Origin: Allomyces arbusculus
Lineage: Eukaryota > Blastocladiomycota > Blastocladiomycetes > Blastocladiales > Blastocladiaceae
Assembly (NCBI GenBank): GCA_027604705.1
Contig: JADHYV010000018.1
Location: 62,001-126,000, forward strand
Reading direction: 5' to 3'
Length of the DNA stretch: 64,000 nt
The notes beneath the pieces were generated by a model. It was given only the letters and a program-made list of their open reading frames with translations. It was not told the DNA's origin and searched no databases. Shown here piece by piece: positions 54,248-64,000 of this stretch (positions are counted from its first letter, which is position 1; each line of letters begins with the position of its first letter). The translations under genes were made by a program, and so were the position numbers.

Positions 54248-56231
54248 GGTGTGGGTGTTGCAACAAGTTCCGTGGTCGGGGTGGAGGTAAGTTGTGGAAA
54301 AAAAACAGCGCCGCCTGCTGGAGAAGTTGGGGACAGGTTGTGCTGGTCGTCGATCTGGGACGGAGGTGCCAAAACAGGCGCCCCTGACCAAGCAAATGAT
54401 GCAATTTTGGGCCTGGAACATGACACTCAGACCTACATGGACAGCACGCCAACGCTCAAGATGCATCAGCTCAGCAACATTCTCACAGCAACCACCTACA
54501 TTTCATCAAGGCTTCATGGTGTCATGTAGTGTGTGCTGTCATCATTTGTGGCCAAGATCGAGTTTTGGAAAAAGAGTTATGAGCGTTCATTTTGGGACTT
54601 ACTGGTCGCCACACTCAAGCCCCATGGACAATACCTCCAGGCCACCACTTATCATGTTTGGGAATGTAGGCACCAGCACCCACATGAGTGCACCATGCCT
54701 GTGAAGCAATTCATCTGGCAGCTGGTGCATGGTGTGGCCAAGCTGATGCTCATCAAGAAATACTACACATTGTGCAAGTGTGTATGGTCTGAGGGGATGA
54801 CAGAGTTCAGTATTGGCATTTGTGCCCAACTTGTCCTCAAGTGCTTTTGTGTGACTGAAATGATGCCTTCAACATTTTCAGGGCAGGCATATGTACTGGA
54901 CTCTGGGCTGCAGATGTCCCCACGCCATGGTCCAACAGTGGACACCTGCTCCTGCATGACTGGCAGCAGATTCATGACAATGGAGCACAACAACAGGATG
55001 GTGCAGGTGGTGGTGGCAATAACAGCAGCAGAAGTGATGACAATGATGAGCTGCACACGCTTCCACTCTGACTGCTGCTGAGGATCAGCACCATGCATGC
55101 AACAGTGAGCCCAACTGAGATGGCAGGTGGTGGTACAAGCATGCAGTAAGCAAGCATGTGCAAGTGTGGGTTGACTGCTACAATAGTGAATACATCAGCC
55201 ACTGCTGCAACTTGAACAACACCCAGAATGGCAGCAGCTGCAGCAGCATCAACTGGTACCACATATGGGGAACTTGTGCAACCACCATTAGCAGCACTTC
55301 ATGACCATCAGTGGCAAGGAAGGCCAAGACTGGGTCAGCACAGCACAGGCAGGAGTAGCCATCAGCCATGACCACCAAGGGTGACATCAGGAGCTCAGAC
55401 AAGTTGGATGTGGTAGTCAAAACAGTTCCAAAAAAGGTTCCCAAGATGCAAACTGGTGCAACTGTGTGTGCTTCCAATGTCACGTCCACCAAGATGCAGG
55501 GCAGTGCACCACAACTGCCAAGGCACAGAGTTGCACAGCCAAGGCCACATCTGCCAAGGCACAGACCTGCATAGCACACAAGGCCACAACCACCAAGTCC
55601 ATGGCCAGTGTGGCCACAAGCTTGTCTATCAAGAGCAAGCAAGCACTGGCAGTGCATTGGGTATTGTCAGGTCAGACAGTTCAGGACCAAGCGCTGGAGC
55701 AGTTGTGTACAAGCGCAGCTGGACAATCGTCAACCCAAAGACGATACAGGGTCAGAGATGCGTTCGCCATCAGAAGTGTAACATTTTCCGTAGTGCACGA
55801 GCTACACGTGAGTTCCGCATGTGGGCCAGAGCATCGCGTCGGTTCAAGCCACGCTCCTGCTCTCCACTTCAGGGGAACTGAGACTGAAGACTGCCCTCTT
55901 CTCCTCTCATCGCTTCCGTGGTGGACTGCTGAAAGCTGAAAGCATCAGTCGCCACGAAGACCGTGGCCGACGGCCGATTCCTCCTCTTCCTCGACAGCAT
56001 TTGCGCCGGCAAAAGCGGCACGCGACCGGCGGCATTCCTTTTGGCGCCACTTGGACCGGATCACCCGTGCTTGACGCGTGCCAGTCCTCCAACAAACGTA
56101 CCAACTCAGCGCAATTTGCGTGCCGCTCTACACCAGCTCGCTGCAAGTCGTAATTCCCCAGGCAATCTTCTCTCAGCACGCTCGGCCACGCACATCAGAT
56201 CCCAACTACCTCTTGTTTTACGAGATCGGCG
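54248..56231. other. 2-kb divergent intergenic region containing a CpG-depleted block
   Basis: This separates the LEKR1-like gene (minus) and HEATR5 (plus). From about 54610 to 55690 the sequence has only about three CG dinucleotides but very many TG and CA, in contrast to the CpG-rich DNA on both sides. Open frames in it (54533-55081 plus; 55178-55657 minus) encode Cys/His/Met-rich or Thr/Lys-rich strings with no recognised domain. The block looks like methylation-decayed or foreign DNA, possibly a transposon relic, but terminal repeats are not visible. CpG returns at about 55690, so 55700-56231 is probably the real promoter and leader of HEATR5. Confidence 0.6.
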
Positions 56232-59200
56232 ATGCAAGGATTTGCGGCCTTTGGCTCCGCCGCGGGGGTTCCCGCTGCCGAAGCCGCTGCACCACGACGT
56301 CCGGCAAGTTTTGCGTTCGATGAGCAAAAGATCCGCTCAGAGCCCGCGGCCGAAAAGCAGGAGCTTATGGTCTTTCAATGGCTGTCGCGACTCGCTGCTG
56401 ACCTCGAGAGCGCGCCTGAGGTCCGTGCCGCACTCCGCCCACCTGTTGTGCGCGAACCACGCGTTTATCGCCTCTGATCTGCGCGCATGGGCCACTTTCT
56501 TTCTCAGTCGATTATCAAGGCCGAGCAGGTGCAGCTCGAGTGCCGCCTGCAGCTCTTCACGTCGCCGACACTGTTCCCCGTGCGCCCGACCCGCGCCATC
56601 CGCCGCCTGATTGCCGCATGCTACATTTCGCTCTACGTGCGTGGCGAGAGCCGGCGCGCTTTTGACCTGCTCGTGAGCCTGCAGGCCACGCTCAACTCCA
56701 ATTTCAAGAACATCAAGGACGAGACGACTGTGACGGCCGTGCGCATGTGCGTGCTCGCTACCGTCATTGTTCCGCTGTTTTGTTTGCCGGCGCGCTAACG
56801 CATGACTACGACGCGTAGGCTGTGCGTGCATGTCCTCGGCAAGCTCACGGAACGGTTTGGCGCCAATTTCCTCTCCATCTTCGCGGAAACAGTACACGTC
56901 CTGCAAAAGCTGCTCAAGTCGTCGTCGACCGACCTGAACTTGCGGCTCGAGGCGCTCGATGCGTTTACGCGCGCTGTGCGCGGCGCACCACGAGGATTGA
57001 CCGACGTGCAGCTCAAGGAGTGCCTCAAGCTGTTTCGTACGGGGTTGACGGATCGCAGCATGGCCGTACGACAAGGATCGGCTGATGTACGTGCGTTATT
57101 CTGTGCTTCGTCTGCGTTTCCTCAAAACTCATTCCATTCTTTTTCCCCCATCAAACAGTGCATTTCCTGCCTCGCTCGCCACGTCGGTCTCGGCATCCAG
57201 ACGGTCCCAGACTTCGAGGCCTTCTTGCACGCGCTGCTCAAGGGGTTCGAGGGCAGCAACTATGAGGCGCGCATTGCCATGGCGCGGGCCATTGCCAACG
57301 TGCTCGCACCAACCCAGACCACGTTTGTCCCCGTCGCTGCCCCCGTCAAGCCCACCAAAAAGAAGGGCAAAAAGGACAAGGAGCCCGAAGAGGAGGCGCC
57401 CGCACCAAACCTCGAGGAAAAGACGCTGCTCACGTGCGAGGAAATGCTGTCGCTGCTGCAGACGCCATTTTTGCGGTACCATGCGCGCGAGTCGCGCGTG
57501 GGGGTGGCCGAGGCCTACATAGCCCTGCTGCAGGCGCTCGGGCCGAGCTACGTGCAGGCTAACTACGAGGCGATTGTCGCGCACCTGTTTGGTGACGTGC
57601 TCTCGAGCCCGCGGTACCTGACGCTGCCGCTGCCGGAGCTCGTTTCGATCAAGGAACTCGTGATTGCGATTTTACGCCGGCTCGGGCAGTCGATGAGCGA
57701 GACGACTCAGCTGAATGCGATTAAGCACTTGGTCGAGCGGTACCTCGCGCGGTGGCCGGCGATGCCCGAGACACCCGTGCCCAACAAGTGGGTGCTCGGC
57801 GCCGTTCTCGCGGAAATGGGGGACATGTTCTCGGACCTGAGCGGGGTCGCGTCGACGCTGCCGGACAGCGTGCTCGAAGCGCTGCTCAAGATTGTCGGGC
57901 ACCCGTCGCATGCCGTGCAGGCCGCGGGCGCGTTTTGTCTGATGCGCATGACGCTCAACTCGCCGGCGCTCTACACGCCCGCGTTCAACCACGTCTTCAA
58001 CACGCTGCACAAGGACTTGCCGAGCCTGTCGGTGGCCATGGCGCCCGACTTGTTCCGCAAGTACATTGGGTACTCGCAGGCCGTCGCGACGCTGCTCACC
58101 ATCGTGCATCGCGTCCCGCTGCATGTGCCGTCGGGGTTGTCGACGCACGTTTTTTCGCTCGCGTCGAACCTGCTCAAGACGAGTTCCAAGGACCCAAAGG
58201 TGTCGCTGACCATCAACGAGGTCGCGTGGAATTTGATCAGCGGGCTCATGACCGTGGGCAGCGCCACGGTCAAGGGCCACCTGAGCCAGTGCCTGCTTCT
58301 GTGGAAGGACGCGTTCCCGAAATCGCAGTCGTCGTCAGGCGACCTCTACGAGCTGCTGCACGCGAAAGAAGGCGCGCTCAAGTCTGTCTGCACGTTCCTC
58401 GTGCACAACCAGGAAATCTTGAACCCGGACATCAAGAAGCGGCTGTCGGTTCTGATTGGCAACGTCGTACAGCTCACGCTCGGCCACCCATCGCTCGCTT
58501 CACCCAATGTGGCCCCGATCCCGGCGACCACCAAGACGTTCCCGATCGCGCTCACGTACGCCGAGCTCGACGCACTGTTCCGCAAGCGGTTGTTCGACTG
58601 CATTTCCCTGCTCCCGCCGGCGCAGTTCGACTCGTACCACTCGCAGCTCGTCAAGGCCACGGGCGACGTATTTGCGCAGGACCCGGCCGATTCGCGCAAG
58701 TTTGATGTCGGGCCTGACTACAACGTCTACCACGCGTTTGAAAAGCAGGCGATGCCCGTGAACGCGCCGTTTGGACCGCTCTTTTGGCAGTGTGCCGAGT
58801 ACGGCGTGACCACGTTGCCGCTCGACGTGCAGTCCGACCTGGTCGGGAAACACGCAGCGTTCCGCGACCCCGGGTTCGTGCAACCGGCCGACGGGTTCTT
58901 TGATTATGAAAAGTGGGCCGAGCTCGAGCGGCATGTGCATCACCCGATTCAAGGCAGTCTCGAGTACGATTTGCTCGCATTGTTCCATGCGGCCGACCGC
59001 CGCCCGCGCCCGTCGCCGCCCGGGTTCGCGCTGATCAATTCGGCAGTCACGCTGTACGGGACACTGTTCCCGCAAATCTTACCGGCGACACAGGAGGCGT
59101 TTCTCGACAATTACGTGCGCATTCTCAAGCAGAAGCAAGAACGGCCTGGGCGCAAGACGGCGTTGCTCGTCAATGTCTTGACGGCACTGCACGTGTGCTC

Positions 59201-62200
59201 GTCGACGATGCTGCAGACAAACGCTGCTGCCGCGAGCGGCAACAACAGCAACACGAGCAGCACGGGCGGCGGCAATAGCAGCGGCGGCGGCCAGGCGTCG
59301 CAGGCCGCGAGCTTCTCAGCATTGGCGGCCAAGTCGATTCTCGAGATTGCGCAGCACGGGAACACGTGCGCCGACGGTGCCGTGCGGTGGGTGGCCGCAC
59401 ACGTTATCGGCAAGGTAGCCGAACTCGCGGCGGCTGGGTCGGCGGTCGCGTCGCTCTCGCAGTACCTCGTCTCGCAAATTGTTGAGAATCGCGACCCGGA
59501 CACGCGTGCGGGCGGCGCGCTCGCGCTCGTCATGGTGCACGTCTACACCCACTCGTCGGTCAATATCAAGACGACCATGGGCGTCCTGCACACGCTGTGC
59601 TCTGACACACACGCGGGTGTCGCGCAGTGGGCGTCGCTCGCGCTGTCGATGCTGATCGAAGCGCGGTCGAGCGACGTATATCCGTACATCACGCCGACGT
59701 TGTCGGTTGTGTGCCGGCAAATTATGAACGAACTGCGGCCCGTGTTTGTCGGGCGCATCATTTATGGGTGTGTCGAGACGCTCGGGCCAGAACTGCAGGT
59801 CTCGGACAAGTTGCGCGACTTGATTTGCCAGTTCACCGAGTACCTGCTCGACTGGGAGGGGCTCGAAGAGTGTGCCGAGGCGTGGCGCACCGTCTCGCAT
59901 ATCTTGCTCATGGCGCCGACAACGTATCCGGTCCCGAAATATGCGATGGCGTTGCAGACGCTCCTGTCAACCGATCACACGACCATGCGCCGCGCCGTGC
60001 TACGGTGCCTGTGCCAAATGATCCAGCGCAACCCAGACCTGACACTCGCGAATACCGTCGACCTCGAGCAGTCGCTGATCCGGCTCACGCAGGATGAGCC
60101 CGTGCTCGTGCAAAAGTCCCTCGCGTCGCTCGTGGAGAATGCGACGCAGCCGTCCAAGTGGATCGATATCTGCCGGTCGCTGCTCAACCCGGCGCAGGCC
60201 GCACTGGCCGGCCCGGGCGGGCCAGGCGGGATCGGCGGCGGCGCGCCCAACAGCGGGTCTGACACCGAAGACGATTCCGAGGAACTGGCCGTGACGGCAC
60301 AAAAGATTGAGCGCAAGCAGGAACAGGTCAAGTGGTCGAGCCAGTTGACGGCGATTCAGTCGTTGCGTCAAGTGATCCATTTCCTGGCCACCGGCAAGAA
60401 CAAAGAGTACCACGTCAATATGGTACTGGCCAAGTCGCAGCCGGGCGGCGACTGGCTCGTGTGCCGACTCGGAGACCTGATTCGTGTCGCGTTCACGGCA
60501 TCGACTGCGCTCACGCAGCAAGTGCGCGCCGAAGGGCTGGGCCTGCTCGAAGACGTGCTCGACCACTTTTCCACGACCAAGGATCCGGATTACGAGGGTC
60601 ACATGCTCCTTGAGCAGTACCAGGCGCAGTTCAGTTCGGCACTCACGCCCGCGTTCCAGTCGGACTCGTACCCGGAAATCGTGGCAACGGCGAGCCACGT
60701 GTGCGCGCGGTACATTGGGTCCGGGATAACCGAGGAGCTGTTTACGCTGAGCCGCATCATCAAGTTGCTCACGCAGGCGCTCGACATGATTCGCCGCGCG
60801 TCGTCGCACCAGTCGCAGCACGCGACGATCATGATCTCGTTGGCCGTACTCAGTGCGTGGGCCGAGCTGAAGCGCACGAGCGATCAGCGCCGCGTCTTGG
60901 CGGAGATTGTGGAGCCGCAGCTTGCCGTGCTCGCACCCATGTGGCTCACGTGCTTGTTCGAGTATGCGGTCATCAAGCTCGATCCGGATTCGCACCACTT
61001 GTTGCCGAGTAAACTCGAGTCGATCAGTCCGAATGTCGTCTACGCGCTCAACACTCGCGATATTGTGCTTCCGGTATGGTGCTCCAATACTCAAACAGCT
61101 GGTCTCAGTTCTCGAGTTGACATGACCGTCGCGTCCTTGACCAAACCGTAGATGTACCACAAGTGCTGGATCTCCATTCTCGCCGCCGTCACGTCGCTGC
61201 TCAACTCGGACGTGCCCGGGATCCAGCTCTCCAAGCACGGCGCCGTCGAAAGCAAGTACGGCACGATGCAAAAGCACATTTTGGTTCTGCTCGGGCTGGC
61301 GTTTGAGCCGCTCGTGTCGCTGCGCACGTCGGAAATTGTCACGATTCAGTGCATTGACGCACTGCACGCGCTCGTGGTCCCACGGCACATTCCGACCCTG
61401 CACAAGACGCTCATCAAGGAACTGTTCACCATGGTCGACCGGCTGCTGCAGACCGAGACGCAGGCCGTGCAAGTCAAAGCCTTGGCCTTCCTCGACACAC
61501 TCGTCGACCAGTACCCGCACGACCTGACGCCGGACCTCTTATACCACGTGAACCGGCTCCTGTTTGGCGCGATTGCACCGACCATGCCGCACTTGCTAAG
61601 CGATCCGAGCGCCGCGCATATTTTTGGAGATAATCCGGCCGACCGGTTGCCCACGGGTGCAGCCGCGCTGCAGACGCTCGGGAAGCTCGCGGCGGTTCAT
61701 CCGGCGAGTGTTCCGATCGCGTTGCACGTGCTCGCGGCAGCGTACGAGTCGCCCTTGTACGCGCCCATGGCCGGCCGAATGACGGTATTGCTCAAGGGCG
61801 TGCTCGAGCGCGTGCAGGACGATCAGCAGGATATGGTCGTGTCGTTTGTCGCGGCGCTGCTGGCGCTCGTGGATGCGGCGACGAATGGTGAGGCCGGTGA
61901 TATTAATGTGGCGAGGAATTGCCTCTTGGCGAGTACCGTGTCGCTGACGAGTTTGCACGACAAGCCGTTTGTTGCGCAGCTCGGCGCGCGGTTCACGGTC
62001 GTGTTGGTGCGATGCATTGAGGTAAACCAGGTACGCCCGCACGATGTTGTTTCATTCGTGGTGAGCAAACCTGACGTTTTCTCTTCTTCTCGATGTAGCT
62101 GTCGCTGATCGCCTTCCAGTGTGCCAAGTCGCTCATCCAGCTCGGCAAAAAGCCCGACGCGCGCGCTCTTGTCGACCAATGCCTGGTCACACTAGTCCCA

Positions 62201-62584
62201 AACCTGATCGTGTTCGCGCACTCCCCCACGCACGCGCAGCTCGCCAACGAATGGGTTGCAACCCTGATCCTCGCGTCCGTCAGCACGACCGACCTGCGTC
62301 TCACCACGCTCGTCCTATCGGCCCTGATCGGCCTGCTCGTGCGGCACAGCAACGCGCCTGCCGTCAAGGCGCCCATCGTACAGGGGCTCTTGGCCATTGC
62401 GTCGGTTCACACGGCTGCATTCAAGTCAATGGTCGCCGCCTTGCCGCCAGCGTCGCGGCAGGCGCTCGAGGCCGGGTTGCGCGCGCACCAGCAGCCGGAT
62501 ATGGCGGGGGCGCACGCGGGTGCACATGCGGCGAGTATGGCGCGGCCGGAGAAGCCGTCGATTCAGTTGAAAATGTCGTTTTGA
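56232..62584 (+). CDS. LAA1: HEAT-repeat trafficking protein LAA1 / HEATR5
   Basis: Large alpha-solenoid that works with AP-1 and clathrin in trans-Golgi/endosome sorting. Exons 56232-56420, 56508-56746, 56819-57086, 57159-61073, 61152-62030 and 62099-62584 join to 1991 residues (human HEATR5B is about 2070). Diagnostic collinear matches include MVFQWLSRLAADLESAPE, RLIAACYISLYVRGESRRAF, GKLTERFGANFLSIFAETV, GLTDRSMAVRQGSAD, the mid-protein block HMLLEQYQAQFSSALTPAFQ, then CARYIGSGITEELFTLSRI, and the C-terminal PSIQLKMSF (human TIKLKTSFF). A Lys-rich insert (KPTKKKGKKDKEPEEE) and an Asn/Ser/Gly-rich insert (about 59225-59305) are lineage-specific. Introns are 87, 72, 72, 78 and 68 nt. The donor before exon 6 could instead be GTAAAC nine bases earlier. 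Confidence 0.95.
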
Positions 62585-62714
62585 GTGAGAGGCCGGGTGG
62601 GCGGCGGCGTCATTGCAAAAATGATCACGGTTTGTTTTGGGTTGGTTGTTGCTGCGTTGGATATCAAGAACACATTCCATTTCTTTGTTTTTCTCTTCGT
62701 TAGCCTACATTTCT

Positions 62715-63984
62715 TCATTCAACCATCGTCGCGTTGCCCACGGTCCCAGCAAGGACGGCTCCTGTTGGTGGGGTCATGGCGCGACGTAACGGCAGGACCA
62801 CGTTCTCCGGCTCGCCCTTGGGCAGAACGCACACGAATTTCTGTTCCTTGGTCTCCTTGTTGATTTGCGACGTGACGTACCCCTTGACGCGGCCCTGCGC
62901 AATCAGCGAGGTCAGTTTCAGGTAGGCCTCTGCGTCGAGTTCGTCCTGCGTCGAGTCGGTGTCGCGGTATACGAGCCGCAACGTCACGGAGAAGAAATTA
63001 ATGGACATAGTCCGGATTTTGCCGGGTGGGGTCGGGAACATGCGGCAGTAGAGCTGGACGCTATGTGAACTGGGGCGTGAGTCGCGACGGATCGAAGCGG
63101 CGGCAATTGTAATGCACGACTGTACCAAAGCGCCAAAGCATTGCGCACCACGAGCGGCCGCAACTGCTCCCACAAGAAAATGTAGACGCCATTCTTGACA
63201 AAAAGCGGCGCGGCCGCATCGATTGCGGCCTCGACAGCAGGCACATTGTAGGCGCGCATGGCCTTGAGGACGGGCACCCAGGCCGTGTCGAGCGCATAGG
63301 CCGCGAGCAAGTCGCGCGGCGGCCACAGACCCAATGCGAGCCGCGCGAGAATCAAGTGACACAGAATACGTTCGCGGTTACGCGCGCTCCAGGTCGGGCA
63401 CAGGACCAGGGCCTCGGTCAGGTAGGCCTCAGCCTGCTCGTGGTTGCCGCGGCTGAGGTAGAGCTCGCCCTGGAACATGAAGTAGCGCAGTTGCAGAGGC
63501 GCCGGGTATTGCGAGAATGGGATCGGCTTGAGAATGAGGTCCCAGATTTCGGGGTGCGGGGTCTTGGTCTGAAGCAGCAGAAGGCATGAAAGTAAGTCTG
63601 GTCAGGGGAGCGAACGCGGATTGACACAAAACTGGGTGGAGAAGCAAAATGACGGCGTACCTGGCGTGCGATCGCAATTAGCTGCTTGAAGAGCATCGAG
63701 ACAATCGGGGAAATCCAGGCCGAGGACGGGGCCTCGTCGGCAAACCATTCCGCAAACGATCTGCAGATGAGGTCGTCCGTCAGTCCCAATCAGCGTTGCC
63801 TGCTGTGAAACGCTGGGGAGAGCACGAACTGGAAAAACCGCGCATAGGCCAGAAGCAGGTCCGGGAACGGTTTGCGCAACCCCCACTGTGCGAGAAACAC
63901 GAGAAATTCGGTGATCGTGGCGCGGCCGCCCGGCGTGAGTGCTGTAAGGTGGGTGGCCGGGAGCGAGCGGAACGTGTCCAAGCT
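62715..63984 (-). CDS. PCI-domain protein of the Thp1/PCID2-Csn12 family, 5' end beyond window
   Basis: Visible exons 63830-63984, 63661-63760, 63126-63568 and 62715-63060 (introns 69, 92 and 65 nt). The rightmost exon is preceded by an acceptor (GACGTAG), so at least one more exon lies outside. Together about 347 residues are seen. The PCI/TPR region matches the family order: LQLRYFMFQGELYLSRGNHE, QAEAYLTEALVLCP, RNRERILCHLILARLALGL, GVYIFLWEQLRPLVVRN. A winged-helix end follows (AYLKLTSLIAQGRVKGYVTS). Thp1/PCID2 serves in TREX-2 mRNA export and Csn12 in the COP9 signalosome and splicing; these two cannot be separated here. Confidence 0.82.
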
Positions 63985-64000
63985 CTACGTCGCATTATAC

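Noticed and set aside
54533-55657. Frames in the CpG-depleted block as real genes
   Set aside because: Composition is dominated by TG/CA-derived residues, no domain is recognisable, and frames are discontinuous.
60000-61520. Long minus-strand open frame (506 codons) opposite HEATR5
   Set aside because: It is a mirror of HEATR5 exons with high GC at third positions; it has no protein-like features, while the plus strand has firm homology.
62022-62098. Alternative HEATR5 donor GTAAAC at 62022
   Set aside because: It keeps frame too, but GTACGC nine bases later fits the donor pattern of the other introns; left as an open alternative.

Overview
The window looks like nuclear DNA of a GC-rich zoosporic (flagellated) fungus, most likely a blastocladiomycete or chytrid. 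The genes are eukaryotic, compact and split by short GT-AG introns, mostly 56-122 nt. The set includes fungal-type genes (an NDT80/PhoG-domain regulator, a proteinase-K-like subtilase with a Ser/Thr-rich tail, a GRAM-TBC-EF-hand GAP). It also includes DNAAF11/LRRC6, a cytoplasmic factor for building motile axonemes, which non-flagellated fungi have lost. The species is inferred from gene content only.

Layout. 0-6.4 kb: a truncated EF-hand gene, a large unrecognised helical protein and a single-pass membrane protein with an adhesin-like repeat domain. 6.6-13.7 kb: four same-strand copies of one F-box/leucine-rich gene, of which only the rightmost (11385-13682) is intact and the other three are decayed. 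14.3-30.9 kb: dense housekeeping genes, namely RSE1/SF3B3, DNAAF11, SEC20, a small unknown gene, a WW/RS protein, proteasome beta-6, a histidine-phosphatase-fold protein, a protein with KEN and D boxes, a mitochondrial SLC25A34/35-type carrier and a tiny single-pass protein. 32.5-46 kb: the NDT80-type regulator, a COX17-like copper chaperone, YVH1/DUSP12, two unknown genes, a small mitochondrial protein, tRNA-Leu(CAA), the subtilase and a Trp-rich TspO-like membrane protein. 46.4-64 kb: a BORCS6-like subunit, a TBC1D8/9-type Rab GAP, an LEKR1-like coiled-coil protein, the 1991-residue HEAT protein LAA1/HEATR5 and a PCI-domain gene cut by the right edge.

Several genes share broad cell biology without forming an operon: trafficking (SEC20, TBC GAP, BORCS6-like, HEATR5), splicing (RSE1, WW/RS proteins) and mitochondria (carrier, COX17-like, small proteins). 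Many neighbours are head-to-head across 250-560 bp and probably share promoters.

The most unusual signals are: (1) an intron donor consensus close to GTNCGT, with +4 almost never A; (2) a block of about 1.1 kb near 54.6-55.7 kb that is almost free of CpG inside otherwise CpG-rich DNA; (3) the decaying F-box tandem array. Exon coordinates were placed by hand from reading frame, splice signals and remembered family sequences; no database search was run.
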